Shown: one piece after another, positions 16,704 through 24,955 of the stretch
Layout: every line of letters starts with the position of its first letter
Position numbering within the stretch: position 1 is the first letter of the stretch
NCBI GenBank assembly: GCA_965662045.1
Contig: CBFIGE010000002.1
Coordinates: 62,001 to 126,000, forward strand
DNA from: UBA3478 sp965662045
GTDB lineage: Bacteria > Bacteroidota > Bacteroidia > Flavobacteriales > Flavobacteriaceae
DNA length: 64,000 bases
Direction of reading: 5' to 3'
Notes under the pieces: generated by a model
Told to the model about the DNA's origin: nothing
Database searches by the model: none
Seen by the model: the letters and a program-made list of their open reading frames with translations, nothing else
Program-made: the position numbers and the translations under genes

Positions 16704-17996
16704 ATGAGTATTATTTTAAACATTCATGCAAGACAAATTTTAGATTCAAGAGGAAACCCTACTGTTGAAGTAGATGTTATTACCGAAAATGGTTTCTTGG
16801 GTCGTGCAGCTGTTCCTTCTGGGGCCTCAACTGGAGAGCACGAGGCTGTAGAGTTGAGAGATGGTGGTGACGCTTTTATGGGTAAAGGAGTACAACAAGC
16901 TGTTGAAAATGTAAATGGAATTATTGCAGAAGAACTTGTTGGAATTTCCGTATTCGAACAAAATTTAATCGATCAAATTATGATCGATTTAGACGGAACT
17001 CCTAATAAATCTAAACTCGGAGCAAACGCGATCTTAGGTGTCTCTCTTGCGGCGGCTAAGGCGGCGGCTGAAGAATTAGAAATGCCGTTATACCGATATG
17101 TAGGAGGTGTGAGTGCTAATACGCTTCCGGTTCCTATGATGAATATTATTAACGGAGGTTCGCACTCTGATGCCCCTATTGCTTTTCAAGAATTTATGAT
17201 TATGCCCGTAAAGGCTGAGAATTTTTCTCAGGCTATGCAAATGGGAACTGAGATTTTTCACCACCTTAAAAAAGTTTTAAAAGATAGAGACTTGTCAACG
17301 GCAGTTGGTGACGAGGGAGGATTTGCTCCTACTTTGGACGGAACAGAAGATGCCTTAGATACTATAGCGTTAGCCGTGTCTAATGCGGGTTATAAGATTG
17401 GTGATGAAATAATGATTGCCTTGGACTGTGCTGCTGCTGAATTTTATGTAGATGGTAAATACGATTACACCAAATTTGAAGGTGATAAGGGGGCTGTAAG
17501 AACGTCTGAAGAGCAGGCTTCATATTTGGCTGAACTGTGCGATAAATATCCAATTATTAGTGTTGAAGATGGTATGGATGAAAATGACTGGGACGGATGG
17601 AAACTGCTTACTGAAAAGGTGGGAGATCGAGTTCAATTGGTTGGGGACGATTTGTTTGTAACCAATGTGGAACGCTTATCTAGAGGTATTTCAGAGCAAA
17701 CGGCAAATTCTATCCTTATCAAAGTAAATCAAATAGGAACCTTGACTGAGACCATTGCAGCTGTAAACATGGCTAAAAATGCAGGATATACCTCTGTAAT
17801 GTCTCACCGTTCAGGAGAAACAGAAGATAATACGATTGCAGATTTGGCTGTTGGACTCAATACAGGGCAAATAAAAACTGGTTCTGCGTCAAGATCAGAT
17901 CGAATGGCGAAGTATAACCAATTACTTCGAATTGAAGAAGAATTGGGATCAACTGGATATTATCCTCAAGAAAACGCTTTTAAAGTCAATAGATAA
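16704..17996 (+). CDS. eno: Enolase
   Basis: A 430-residue enolase converting 2-phosphoglycerate to phosphoenolpyruvate. The N-terminal DSRGNPTVEVDVI and GASTGEHEAVELRDG loops, the catalytic Glu region AVGDEGGFAPTL, metal ligands near SVEDGMDENDWDGW and VGDDLFVTN, and the signature ILIKVNQIGTLTETIAAV with SHRSGETED are all intact. A near-consensus -7 box (TAATTTCG, 16669-16676) lies 27 bases before the ATG. glgA follows after 11 bases. Confidence 0.98.
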   Translation: MSIILNIHARQILDSRGNPTVEVDVITENGFLGRAAVPSGASTGEHEAVELRDGGDAFMGKGVQQAVENVNGIIAEELVGISVFEQNLIDQIMIDLDGTPNKSKLGANAILGVSLAAAKAAAEELEMPLYRYVGGVSANTLPVPMMNIINGGSHSDAPIAFQEFMIMPVKAENFSQAMQMGTEIFHHLKKVLKDRDLSTAVGDEGGFAPTLDGTEDALDTIALAVSNAGYKIGDEIMIALDCAAAEFYVDGKYDYTKFEGDKGAVRTSEEQASYLAELCDKYPIISVEDGMDENDWDGWKLLTEKVGDRVQLVGDDLFVTNVERLSRGISEQTANSILIKVNQIGTLTETIAAVNMAKNAGYTSVMSHRSGETEDNTIADLAVGLNTGQIKTGSASRSDRMAKYNQLLRIEEELGSTGYYPQENAFKVNR

Positions 17997-18007
17997 AGTC
18001 GATTCAG

Positions 18008-19546
18008 ATGAATACGGTTTTATTTGTTTCTGCTGAAAACGATGGCATTCCAAATTGTAAAGCTGGGGGCATGGGCGATGTTGTTCGCGATGTCCCCAGA
18101 CTTATTTCTGAAAGAGGTGATAAGGCCTATGTCGTCACTCCTTCATACTCAAGACTTCATCAAAACGGACGCTTTTTAACCGAAATTGTCGTGGAGTTGA
18201 GAGGTGTAGAATACAAGACTGCACTTTATCAAGTACCGCCTAAGAAAAAGTTTTCGAATTTAAGTCATTATGTGATTCATCATCCAGAAATCACAGCAGG
18301 TAATATTGCACATATTTATCACAATGATGTTGAACAGCCTTTTTACAACGACGCTATCAAATATTTCATTTTTTGTGCTGCTGTAGCTAAAGGAATAGTA
18401 GATGGTGCTTTTGGGTTTCTAGATGTCGTTCACCTTCATGATTGGCACACGAGCGCTATGCTCATTTTGAGAGAATTTGACGAAACATACCGAAAGTTGC
18501 AATCTATTCGCTTTGTGTATACTATTCATAATCTTGCGATTCAAGGTATACGTCCTTTTAGAGATAACTACGCTTCTTTGGAGCATTGGTTTCCTCACTT
18601 AAATTATGATGAAAATGTGTTAAAAGATGACAGATATGAGGATTGTATCAATCTTATGGCTATTGGTATACGGCTATCTGATGCTGTACACACGGTATCA
18701 CCATCGTATAAAGAGGATGTTGTCAAGGCAAGTACTCCACCTATATTTATAGGTGGTGAGGGCTTAGAATTGAACTTGAAAAAAGCGGATAAAGAAGGGC
18801 GACTTCACGGTATTCTCAATGGCTGTAATTACGCCAATGTTCGAAGAGCAAAAAAAGGTGTTCTCTATACCAATATTATCAAGGCTATTTTTCCTTGGCT
18901 TCAAGAAGAATCGAAAAAGTATAAGGCTGACTTTTTAGCACATACTGGTGAAAAAGTATTTGAATTGATAAGTGATAAACCTCGATTTGTAATGTCGAGT
19001 GTTGCTAGATTGACTGAACAGAAATTCTATTTTTTCTTAAAATCTCCTGAGACTTTCGAGCTGATTTTACAAAAGTTAAAAAAGATTGATGGGGTGATGA
19101 TACTTTTAGGTACGGGAGCGCCTGAGTATGAAGAATTGTTCAGAGGCTTTAGCTATAAGCATAAGAATTTCATTTTTATCAATGGACAATCTGAAGACGT
19201 TATAGATAGCATATATCTTGAGTCAGATCTATATTTTATGCCAAGCCTATTCGAACCCTGTGGTATTAGTCAAATGTTGGCCATGCGAGACGGACATCCT
19301 TGTTTAGTTCATCACACTGGGGGTCTTGTAGATACGGTTGAGCATCTTGAAACCGGTTTTTGTTTTTCAGGAAACACCTTAAAACAAAAGCTTAAAAATA
19401 TGGTTAAAGAGCTTGATAATGCTATTGAAATCTTCACCAATGAGCCTGAGGTTTGGAAGCAAATTTCCAAACGTGCAAAAGCAAAGCGTTTTACGTGGAA
19501 AAAAAACCTCAACTTATATTATAAACGACTCTATCATCTCTCATAG
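18008..19546 (+). CDS. glgA: Glycogen/starch synthase, glycosyltransferase family 5
   Basis: A 512-residue GT-B glycosyltransferase. The N-terminal NDP-sugar loop appears as KAGGMGDVVRDVPRLI (KxGGL family motif with Met for Leu), followed by DVVHLHDWHTSAMLI and YTIHNLAIQG, both typical of GlgA. The C-terminal retaining-enzyme motif is SLFEPCGISQMLAMRDGH, then HTGGLVDTV. It should extend alpha-1,4-glucan from ADP- or UDP-glucose. No glgB, glgC or glgP is in the window, so the donor is not clear. It begins 11 bases after eno, so it is probably co-transcribed with it. Confidence 0.85.
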   Translation: MNTVLFVSAENDGIPNCKAGGMGDVVRDVPRLISERGDKAYVVTPSYSRLHQNGRFLTEIVVELRGVEYKTALYQVPPKKKFSNLSHYVIHHPEITAGNIAHIYHNDVEQPFYNDAIKYFIFCAAVAKGIVDGAFGFLDVVHLHDWHTSAMLILREFDETYRKLQSIRFVYTIHNLAIQGIRPFRDNYASLEHWFPHLNYDENVLKDDRYEDCINLMAIGIRLSDAVHTVSPSYKEDVVKASTPPIFIGGEGLELNLKKADKEGRLHGILNGCNYANVRRAKKGVLYTNIIKAIFPWLQEESKKYKADFLAHTGEKVFELISDKPRFVMSSVARLTEQKFYFFLKSPETFELILQKLKKIDGVMILLGTGAPEYEELFRGFSYKHKNFIFINGQSEDVIDSIYLESDLYFMPSLFEPCGISQMLAMRDGHPCLVHHTGGLVDTVEHLETGFCFSGNTLKQKLKNMVKELDNAIEIFTNEPEVWKQISKRAKAKRFTWKKNLNLYYKRLYHLS

Positions 19547-19572
19547 GCTTTAGAAAATCATAGCTTATGTCT

Positions 19573-19580
19573 TATATTTG
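19573..19580 (+). promoter_or_regulatory. Putative -7 promoter box for gltA
   Basis: TATATTTG exactly fits the Bacteroidota -7 consensus TAnnTTTG and ends 20 bases before the gltA ATG. A weak -33 match (CTTTAG, 19548-19553) lies about 19 bases upstream. Its presence suggests that gltA is transcribed separately from eno-glgA. Confidence 0.5.
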
Positions 19581-19600
19581 TAGTCCAAAATACAAAACCA

Positions 19601-20884
19601 ATGTCCGATAAAGCAACGCTTATTTTAAACGATAAATCTTATGAACTTCCTTTAGTTAAAGGAACAGAGAATGAAATAGGTATTGATATCAAATCCTTGA
19701 GAGCCAGCACAGGGGCAATAACTCTTGACCCTGGCTTTAAGAATACTGGGTCTTGTGAAAGTTCTATTACTTACCTGGATGGCGAAAAAGGTATTTTGCG
19801 TTATGCGGGTTATGCTATTGAGGATTTAACCAATCGTGCTAATTTTTTAGAAGTTGCTTATCTGCTCATTTTTGGTGAATTACCGAATGAAGCCCAATAC
19901 AATAAATTTTTTGATGACATCAAAAAACAATCCTATGTAAATTATAATATGGTGCGCATTTTGGATGGATTCCCTAAGTCCGCCCATCCCATGGGTGTTT
20001 TGGCGTCTTTGACTAGCGCCTTAATTTCATTTAATCCTAAAACAGTTGATCTAGAGTCAGATGAAGAAATGTATAAGGCCATTGTAAAAATTATGGCTAA
20101 GTTTCCGGTTTTGACTGCTTGGGTTTTTCGAAATAGTGAAGACAAAGTCTTGATAGAATCTGATTCTGATTTGGATTATGTAGAGAATTTATGTCAAATG
20201 TTCTTTAAAAAAGAAGGTGAAAGATATGAGCAAAATCCTGTAATTGTCAATGCGCTCAACCAACTTTTGATATTGCATGCCGATCACGAACAAAACTGCT
20301 CTACGTCAACAGTGCGTATAGTTGGATCATCACACGCGGGCTTATTTGCGTCTATTTCTGCAGGAATCTCCGCGCTATGGGGTAGATTACATGGTGGAGC
20401 AAATCAAGCTGTTTTAGAAATGCTTGACGCGATTATGGAAGATGGTGGAGACACCAAGAAATTCATGCAAAAGGCAAAGGATAAAAACGACCCATTTCGT
20501 CTTATGGGCTTTGGGCATAGAGTGTATAAAAATTTTGATCCTAGAGCACGTATCATCAAAAAAGCCGCTGATGAGGTTTTAAATGATTTAGGAGTAAGTG
20601 ATCCTGTTTTAGATATTGCAAAAGGATTAGAAGAGGAAGCACTCAAGGATTCCTATTTTGTAGATCGTAAATTATATCCGAATGTAGATTTCTATTCAGG
20701 AGTAATTTACAAGGCTATTGGGATACCGGTAGAAATGTTTACGGTGATGTTTGCCTTAGGAAGACTTCCCGGATGGATCGGACAATGGAGAGAAATGCGT
20801 TTGCAAAAGCAACCTATTGGTCGACCTCGACAAATCTATGTTGGGCCAACCCATAGAGAATTTAAACCGCTAGCGGAGCGTTAA
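19601..20884 (+). CDS. gltA: Citrate synthase (hexameric type)
   Basis: A 427-residue citrate synthase joining acetyl-CoA and oxaloacetate. Active-site features are present: the first His in the SSHAGLFASISAGISALWG to GRLHGGANQAVLEML region, the second in MGFGHRVYKNFDPRA, and the catalytic Asp in YPNVDFYSGVIYKAIGIP. The length matches the NADH-sensitive Gram-negative type. Its stop overlaps by 3 bases the stop of the convergent gene at 20881. Confidence 0.97.
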   Translation: MSDKATLILNDKSYELPLVKGTENEIGIDIKSLRASTGAITLDPGFKNTGSCESSITYLDGEKGILRYAGYAIEDLTNRANFLEVAYLLIFGELPNEAQYNKFFDDIKKQSYVNYNMVRILDGFPKSAHPMGVLASLTSALISFNPKTVDLESDEEMYKAIVKIMAKFPVLTAWVFRNSEDKVLIESDSDLDYVENLCQMFFKKEGERYEQNPVIVNALNQLLILHADHEQNCSTSTVRIVGSSHAGLFASISAGISALWGRLHGGANQAVLEMLDAIMEDGGDTKKFMQKAKDKNDPFRLMGFGHRVYKNFDPRARIIKKAADEVLNDLGVSDPVLDIAKGLEEEALKDSYFVDRKLYPNVDFYSGVIYKAIGIPVEMFTVMFALGRLPGWIGQWREMRLQKQPIGRPRQIYVGPTHREFKPLAER

Positions 20885-21294
20885 ATTGAAGAGATATGCT
20901 TTGCCTTTTCGCTTAGTAGCCTCTTCATGAAGTTAGAGACCTTCTTGTTGTATATTTCAAATGTAATTTTGTGCTGATCACAGAACACAGTGCTACTGTC
21001 TTTTTCTCCTTTGAAAAGGGAAAGTTTAAAATAAGGAATCACTAGAGCGTAATTCTCTAGTCTTGAATGGAATCTTACAATAACTCCCTTTGGCCTTAAT
21101 TCAATATTGGCAACATCTCTATTCGTGTTTTTGTTGAGTAAGGAAAAAATTTCTTTTGAGGCTTTTCGAATTCTCATTTGAGGACTACCTACACCACCCA
21201 TTTTGATTCGTTTTATAAAACCAAAAGGTGCTCCGACAAGATTATTGATTTCTTGATTGATTTTTTTATCGTTATAAGAAGTATTTACTAACAT
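20881..21294 (-). CDS. Hypothetical protein, conserved-looking, no recognised domain
   Basis: A 137-residue basic, soluble-looking protein with no signal peptide or membrane segment. It begins MLVNTSYNDKKINQEINNLV and has a central stretch of alternating hydrophobic residues (ANIELRPKGVIVRFHSRL), which suggests beta strands, perhaps a PH-like or small barrel fold. I do not recognise the family. It is convergent with gltA (stop codons overlap) and divergent from argS, so it is its own transcription unit. The ATG is clear and codon use looks native. Confidence 0.7.
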   Translation of the reverse strand: MLVNTSYNDKKINQEINNLVGAPFGFIKRIKMGGVGSPQMRIRKASKEIFSLLNKNTNRDVANIELRPKGVIVRFHSRLENYALVIPYFKLSLFKGEKDSSTVFCDQHKITFEIYNKKVSNFMKRLLSEKAKHISSI

Positions 21295-21323
21295 CGAAGG
21301 TCCTTATTCCCTACAAAAATAAT

Positions 21324-21331
21324 TAGTTTTG
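21324..21331 (+). promoter_or_regulatory. Putative -7 promoter box for argS
   Basis: TAGTTTTG fits TAnnTTTG exactly and lies 19 bases before the argS ATG. No convincing -33 TTTG at the standard spacing was found. Confidence 0.45.
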
Positions 21332-21350
21332 CAGCATTGAGACAAGAATT

Positions 21351-23132
21351 ATGCAGGATATCAAAGAAATATTAAGCGCCTCATTCAAGCAGGCCATAAA
21401 TTCGTTATTTGAATTAGAAATAGATGTTTTTGAAATTCAACCCACTCGTAAAGAATTTGAGGGAGATTACACTCTCGTCGTATTTCCTTTATTGAGGCAA
21501 TTAAAGTCTAACCCTCAGGAGTTAGCCACGAAGATTGGGACATTTGTATGTGAAAACACTTCAGAAATTAAAGATTTTAATGTTGTAAAAGGCTTTTTAA
21601 ACCTGACTCTAAGCGACTCTTATTTTAAGAATTTATTACAAAATATTCACCAAACGAATGACTTTGGTAGACACGAGCATAACGGAAAAGTTGTAATGGT
21701 AGAGTATTCATCACCCAATACTAATAAACCCCTTCATCTTGGTCACATAAGAAATAACCTTTTAGGTTATGCTGTTGCAGAAATTTTGAAAGCCTCAGGA
21801 GCCAAGGTTTACAAGACTCAAATCATCAATGACAGAGGTATTCATATTTGCAAGTCAATGGTGGCTTGGCGTGAATTCGGTAATGGAGAAACGCCAGAGG
21901 GTAGTGGAGAGAAAGGAGATCATTTAGTTGGTAAGTACTACGTTCTGTTCGATAAAAAATATCGTGAACAACAGGGTGAGTTGCAATCTCACGGGTACAC
22001 AGCTGAAGAAGCTTCAAAAGAAGCACCTATTTTTAAAGAAGCCCAGAAGATGCTTCTGCAATGGGAGGCTTCTGATTCACAAACAGTAGCCCTTTGGGAA
22101 AAGATGAATTCTTGGGTTTATACCGGGTTTTCTCAAACCTATAAAAGACTAGGAGTAGATTTTGATCAACTCTATTACGAGAGCGACACGTATTTGTTGG
22201 GGAAAGAAGTTGTTCAAGAAGGCTTAGATAAAGATATTTTCTACACTAAAGAAGATGGAAGTGTATGGATTGATCTTACTCCTGATGGTTTAGATGAAAA
22301 AATTGTACTTCGTTCTGACGGAACAGCTGTTTATATGACTCAAGATATAGGAACGGCTATTCAGCGTGTCAAAGATTATCAAGACATTACCGGTATGGTA
22401 TATACTGTGGGTAACGAACAAGACTATCATTTTAAAGTATTGTTTTTAATCTTGAATAAGCTAGGTTACAATTGGTCAGAAGATTTATATCATTTGAGTT
22501 ATGGAATGGTAGATTTACCTTCTGGAAAGATGAAGAGTAGAGAAGGAACTGTAGTTGATGCTGATGATTTAATGCAAGATATGCATAATACAGCTAAGAA
22601 CATTTCAGAAGAGTTGGGTAAAATAGAAGATTTTACTGATGCCCAGAAAGAGTATTTATTTGATGTAATAGGATTGGGTGCTTTAAAGTATCATATCTTA
22701 AAAGTTGATCCTAGAAAACGCATATTATTTGATCCTCAAGAATCAGTCGATTTTCAAGGAAATACAGGGCCTTTTATTCAGTATACCTATGCGCGAATTC
22801 AATCTATTTTAAGAAAGAACACTTTTGAACTTAAAGGGGTTGAAATTGAAGCGTCTATGTCATTTGAGGGAATTGAAAAGGAATTAATTAAAAGTCTAAA
22901 TCAGTTTCCTGAAACGATATCGCTTGCTGCTGATCAATATTCGCCTGCACTCGTTGCGAATTATGCGTATCAATTGGTGAAGATATTTAATTCATTCTAT
23001 CAGCAATTATCTATACTCGGGGAAGAAGACCAGGGTAAAAAAGTATTTCGATTGATTTTGGCCCATAATACAGCCCAAGTAATTGAGGATGCGATGGCTT
23101 TATTGGGAATTCGAGTTCCTGAAAGAATGTAA
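21351..23132 (+). CDS. argS: Arginyl-tRNA synthetase
   Basis: A 593-residue class I synthetase charging tRNA-Arg. The N-terminal Add1-type domain covers about 1-110. The HIGH motif is in SSPNTNKPLHLGHIRNNLL near residue 125, and the KMSKS equivalent is SGKMKSREGTVVDADDL near residue 385. The C-terminal anticodon-binding helical domain contains GPFIQYTYARIQSI and ends LLGIRVPERM, the usual final block. It ends at a shared terminator with the rhodopsin gene. Confidence 0.97.
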   Translation: MQDIKEILSASFKQAINSLFELEIDVFEIQPTRKEFEGDYTLVVFPLLRQLKSNPQELATKIGTFVCENTSEIKDFNVVKGFLNLTLSDSYFKNLLQNIHQTNDFGRHEHNGKVVMVEYSSPNTNKPLHLGHIRNNLLGYAVAEILKASGAKVYKTQIINDRGIHICKSMVAWREFGNGETPEGSGEKGDHLVGKYYVLFDKKYREQQGELQSHGYTAEEASKEAPIFKEAQKMLLQWEASDSQTVALWEKMNSWVYTGFSQTYKRLGVDFDQLYYESDTYLLGKEVVQEGLDKDIFYTKEDGSVWIDLTPDGLDEKIVLRSDGTAVYMTQDIGTAIQRVKDYQDITGMVYTVGNEQDYHFKVLFLILNKLGYNWSEDLYHLSYGMVDLPSGKMKSREGTVVDADDLMQDMHNTAKNISEELGKIEDFTDAQKEYLFDVIGLGALKYHILKVDPRKRILFDPQESVDFQGNTGPFIQYTYARIQSILRKNTFELKGVEIEASMSFEGIEKELIKSLNQFPETISLAADQYSPALVANYAYQLVKIFNSFYQQLSILGEEDQGKKVFRLILAHNTAQVIEDAMALLGIRVPERM

Positions 23133-23137
23133 AAAAA

Positions 23138-23162
23138 AAGACCGTGAAAATCACGGTCTTTT
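23138..23162. terminator. Bidirectional intrinsic terminator between argS and proteorhodopsin
   Basis: The stem AAGACCGTGA (23138-23147) pairs perfectly with TCACGGTCTT (23151-23160) around a three-base loop. On the minus strand the stem is followed by nine T residues, and on the plus strand by four. It therefore serves both the convergent argS and rhodopsin genes and should be stronger for the rhodopsin transcript. Confidence 0.85.
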
Positions 23163-23183
23163 ATGCATTTGTATCAATGTGGG

Positions 23184-23918
23184 TTATGATTCTCTTGCAG
23201 CTACAGCAGCGCCGTAAACTACTAGACCAAATCCGATTTTATTCACTGCATCACCGATGTTGTAGATAACATCCATCGCTAATCCACCGAATAATCCTTC
23301 GTACCATCCAGGAGTACCTGCCATATAACCAATTGGATAAATAGCCCATCCTACTAGTACGAACCAACATAGAGTTTTGTGTGCTTGAAGTGTAGCTCCT
23401 CCTGCCTGAACAGCAAGTGCTTTTGCCTTACCAAACCAAATGTCATAAACAATTAGGAAGTAAGCAATTCCTGAAACTAATCCCCAGAACCAAGCTTGGT
23501 CTCTAGCAACAGCTTCTCCCCAGTAACCAGTAACAAGCATAATTACAGATAATAAGATGAGTCTCCACATCATAGATCTCTGTGCTCCTGCTACTTTGAG
23601 GATTAAATAAAATTCTACACACATTAAAGGTACTGTTAATACCCAGTCAACATATCTAAAGAATGTTGGTGATTCTCCGTTTGATGCCCAATAATCTCTC
23701 ATGTACCAATAGTGTACAGCAGCGATAAATGTAATCAAACCAGATACCAGAATAGAAGTTCTCCACTTAGAGTCGAAACTATTCATTGATAAAAAGAAAA
23801 AGGCTGATGCGGCCATCATGGCCATACAACCTACAAAAAAAGTGAAACCAACATAATCGTCAGTTGCAATTTTCGAAACGTCTGCCAATAATGGCATGTT
23901 AAGAAGTAGTGCTTTCAT
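23184..23918 (-). CDS. Proteorhodopsin, green-type light-driven proton pump
   Basis: A 244-residue seven-helix retinal protein. Helix C reads RYVDWVLTVPLMCVEFYLIL: D91, T95 and E102 are the equivalents of Asp97, Thr101 and Glu108 in the SAR86 protein, the DTE pattern of an outward proton pump (acceptor Asp, donor Glu). H69 matches the His75 that interacts with the acceptor. M99 takes the spectral-tuning position 105, and Met there is typical of green-absorbing flavobacterial forms. The Schiff-base lysine is K227 in AVNKIGFGLVV. It runs divergently from blh, which makes the retinal. Confidence 0.99.
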   Translation of the reverse strand: MKALLLNMPLLADVSKIATDDYVGFTFFVGCMAMMAASAFFFLSMNSFDSKWRTSILVSGLITFIAAVHYWYMRDYWASNGESPTFFRYVDWVLTVPLMCVEFYLILKVAGAQRSMMWRLILLSVIMLVTGYWGEAVARDQAWFWGLVSGIAYFLIVYDIWFGKAKALAVQAGGATLQAHKTLCWFVLVGWAIYPIGYMAGTPGWYEGLFGGLAMDVIYNIGDAVNKIGFGLVVYGAAVAARES

Positions 23919-23943
23919 GTAGTATAGTTAAATTTTGTTTAAT

Positions 23944-23951
23944 CAAATATA
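23944..23951 (-). promoter_or_regulatory. Putative -7 promoter box for proteorhodopsin
   Basis: On the minus strand the sequence is TATATTTG, an exact TAnnTTTG, 25 bases before the rhodopsin ATG. A possible upstream TTG lies only 14 bases away, shorter than the usual 17-23 spacing, so the -33 element is unclear. The 112-base gap to blh must hold the promoters of both genes. Confidence 0.45.
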
Positions 23952-24030
23952 TAATTAATTGAACACAATATCTTAATTTTATCAATAAATTTTTTCAAAA
24001 AAATATAATAACATACTATAATCTAAGAAT

Positions 24031-24909
24031 TTGAAAATTCCTTATTTCATACTAAGCCTTGTTGGTCTTTGGATTTCCAACCTTTCTGCAGCGTATTACG
24101 AAGATATTTTTGCCTTGATCCTAATATTGAGCATTGGTTTAATACACGGAGCCAATGACTTACAAATTATTTCAGTATTAAACAAAAAGGGAAAATTGAA
24201 AATGACAGCCTCACAAAGCCTAGGTGTATATATATTTAGTGTTTTTGCAATTTTGTTAATTTTTTATCAATTCCAAAATTGGGCACTATTCTTTTTTTTG
24301 TTAATAAGTGCATTTCACTTTGGTGAACAACACTTTAGTTTATTATTCAATCGAAAAGGTATAATTCGACTGCTCGTTTTCGTTATTTATGGTTTGGAGG
24401 TGTTTTTGCTTTTATTCTTCTTTAATGCTACAGAGTCACTGCAAGTAATTTCAGATATTGTTGGTTATGAAATTTCCTATCAAACTTTAGAGTATAGTGT
24501 GCTTATAAATACAGTACTTATGTGTCTTAGCTTTTTGTATTTTGGATTATACACTAAAGAGCTTCGTATCAATATACTTTTTGAATTTTTGGTATTAGCC
24601 TTTCTGTCTCTTATTTTCTACACAGCAACACTACTTTGGTCTTTTGCAATTTACTTTGTGATTTGGCATAGTGTTCCTTCAATTATTCATCAATTAAAGA
24701 CTATGTATAACGATTTGTCGAAGGGTTCACTTTTTAAATATCTCAAAAATGGTTCTTTGTACTGGGCTTTGGCCTTAAGTACCTTTTTAATACTAGTCTT
24801 TGTATTCAATATCGATGTGGTTAATTACAAATCCTATTTAGTGTATTTCTTAGCGGGAATAACTTTTCCGCATGTATTAGTTATGGCTACTTTATTTAAA
24901 GATTCCTAG
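24031..24909 (+). CDS. blh: Brp/Blh-family beta-carotene 15,15'-dioxygenase
   Basis: A 292-residue membrane protein with about eight hydrophobic segments. It cleaves beta-carotene into two retinals, the chromophore for the rhodopsin. Family motifs containing the proposed iron-binding histidines are LIHGANDLQII (residues 37-47), AFHFGEQHF (94-102), IWHSVPSIIHQL in the third quarter, and FPHVLVM near the end. The start must be the TTG at 24031, because an in-frame stop lies four codons upstream and no ATG is close by. Carotenoid synthesis genes (crt) are not in the window. Confidence 0.95.
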   Translation: MKIPYFILSLVGLWISNLSAAYYEDIFALILILSIGLIHGANDLQIISVLNKKGKLKMTASQSLGVYIFSVFAILLIFYQFQNWALFFFLLISAFHFGEQHFSLLFNRKGIIRLLVFVIYGLEVFLLLFFFNATESLQVISDIVGYEISYQTLEYSVLINTVLMCLSFLYFGLYTKELRINILFEFLVLAFLSLIFYTATLLWSFAIYFVIWHSVPSIIHQLKTMYNDLSKGSLFKYLKNGSLYWALALSTFLILVFVFNIDVVNYKSYLVYFLAGITFPHVLVMATLFKDS

Positions 24910-24918
24910 CATAGGTGA

Positions 24919-24926
24919 TAACTTTG
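24919..24926 (+). promoter_or_regulatory. Putative -7 promoter box for ffh
   Basis: TAACTTTG is an exact match to TAnnTTTG and lies 29 bases before the ffh ATG, 9 bases after the blh stop. It indicates that ffh does not depend on the blh transcript. Confidence 0.45.
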
Positions 24927-24955
24927 TATTTTTACGCCCCAAAAAGTAGATATCT

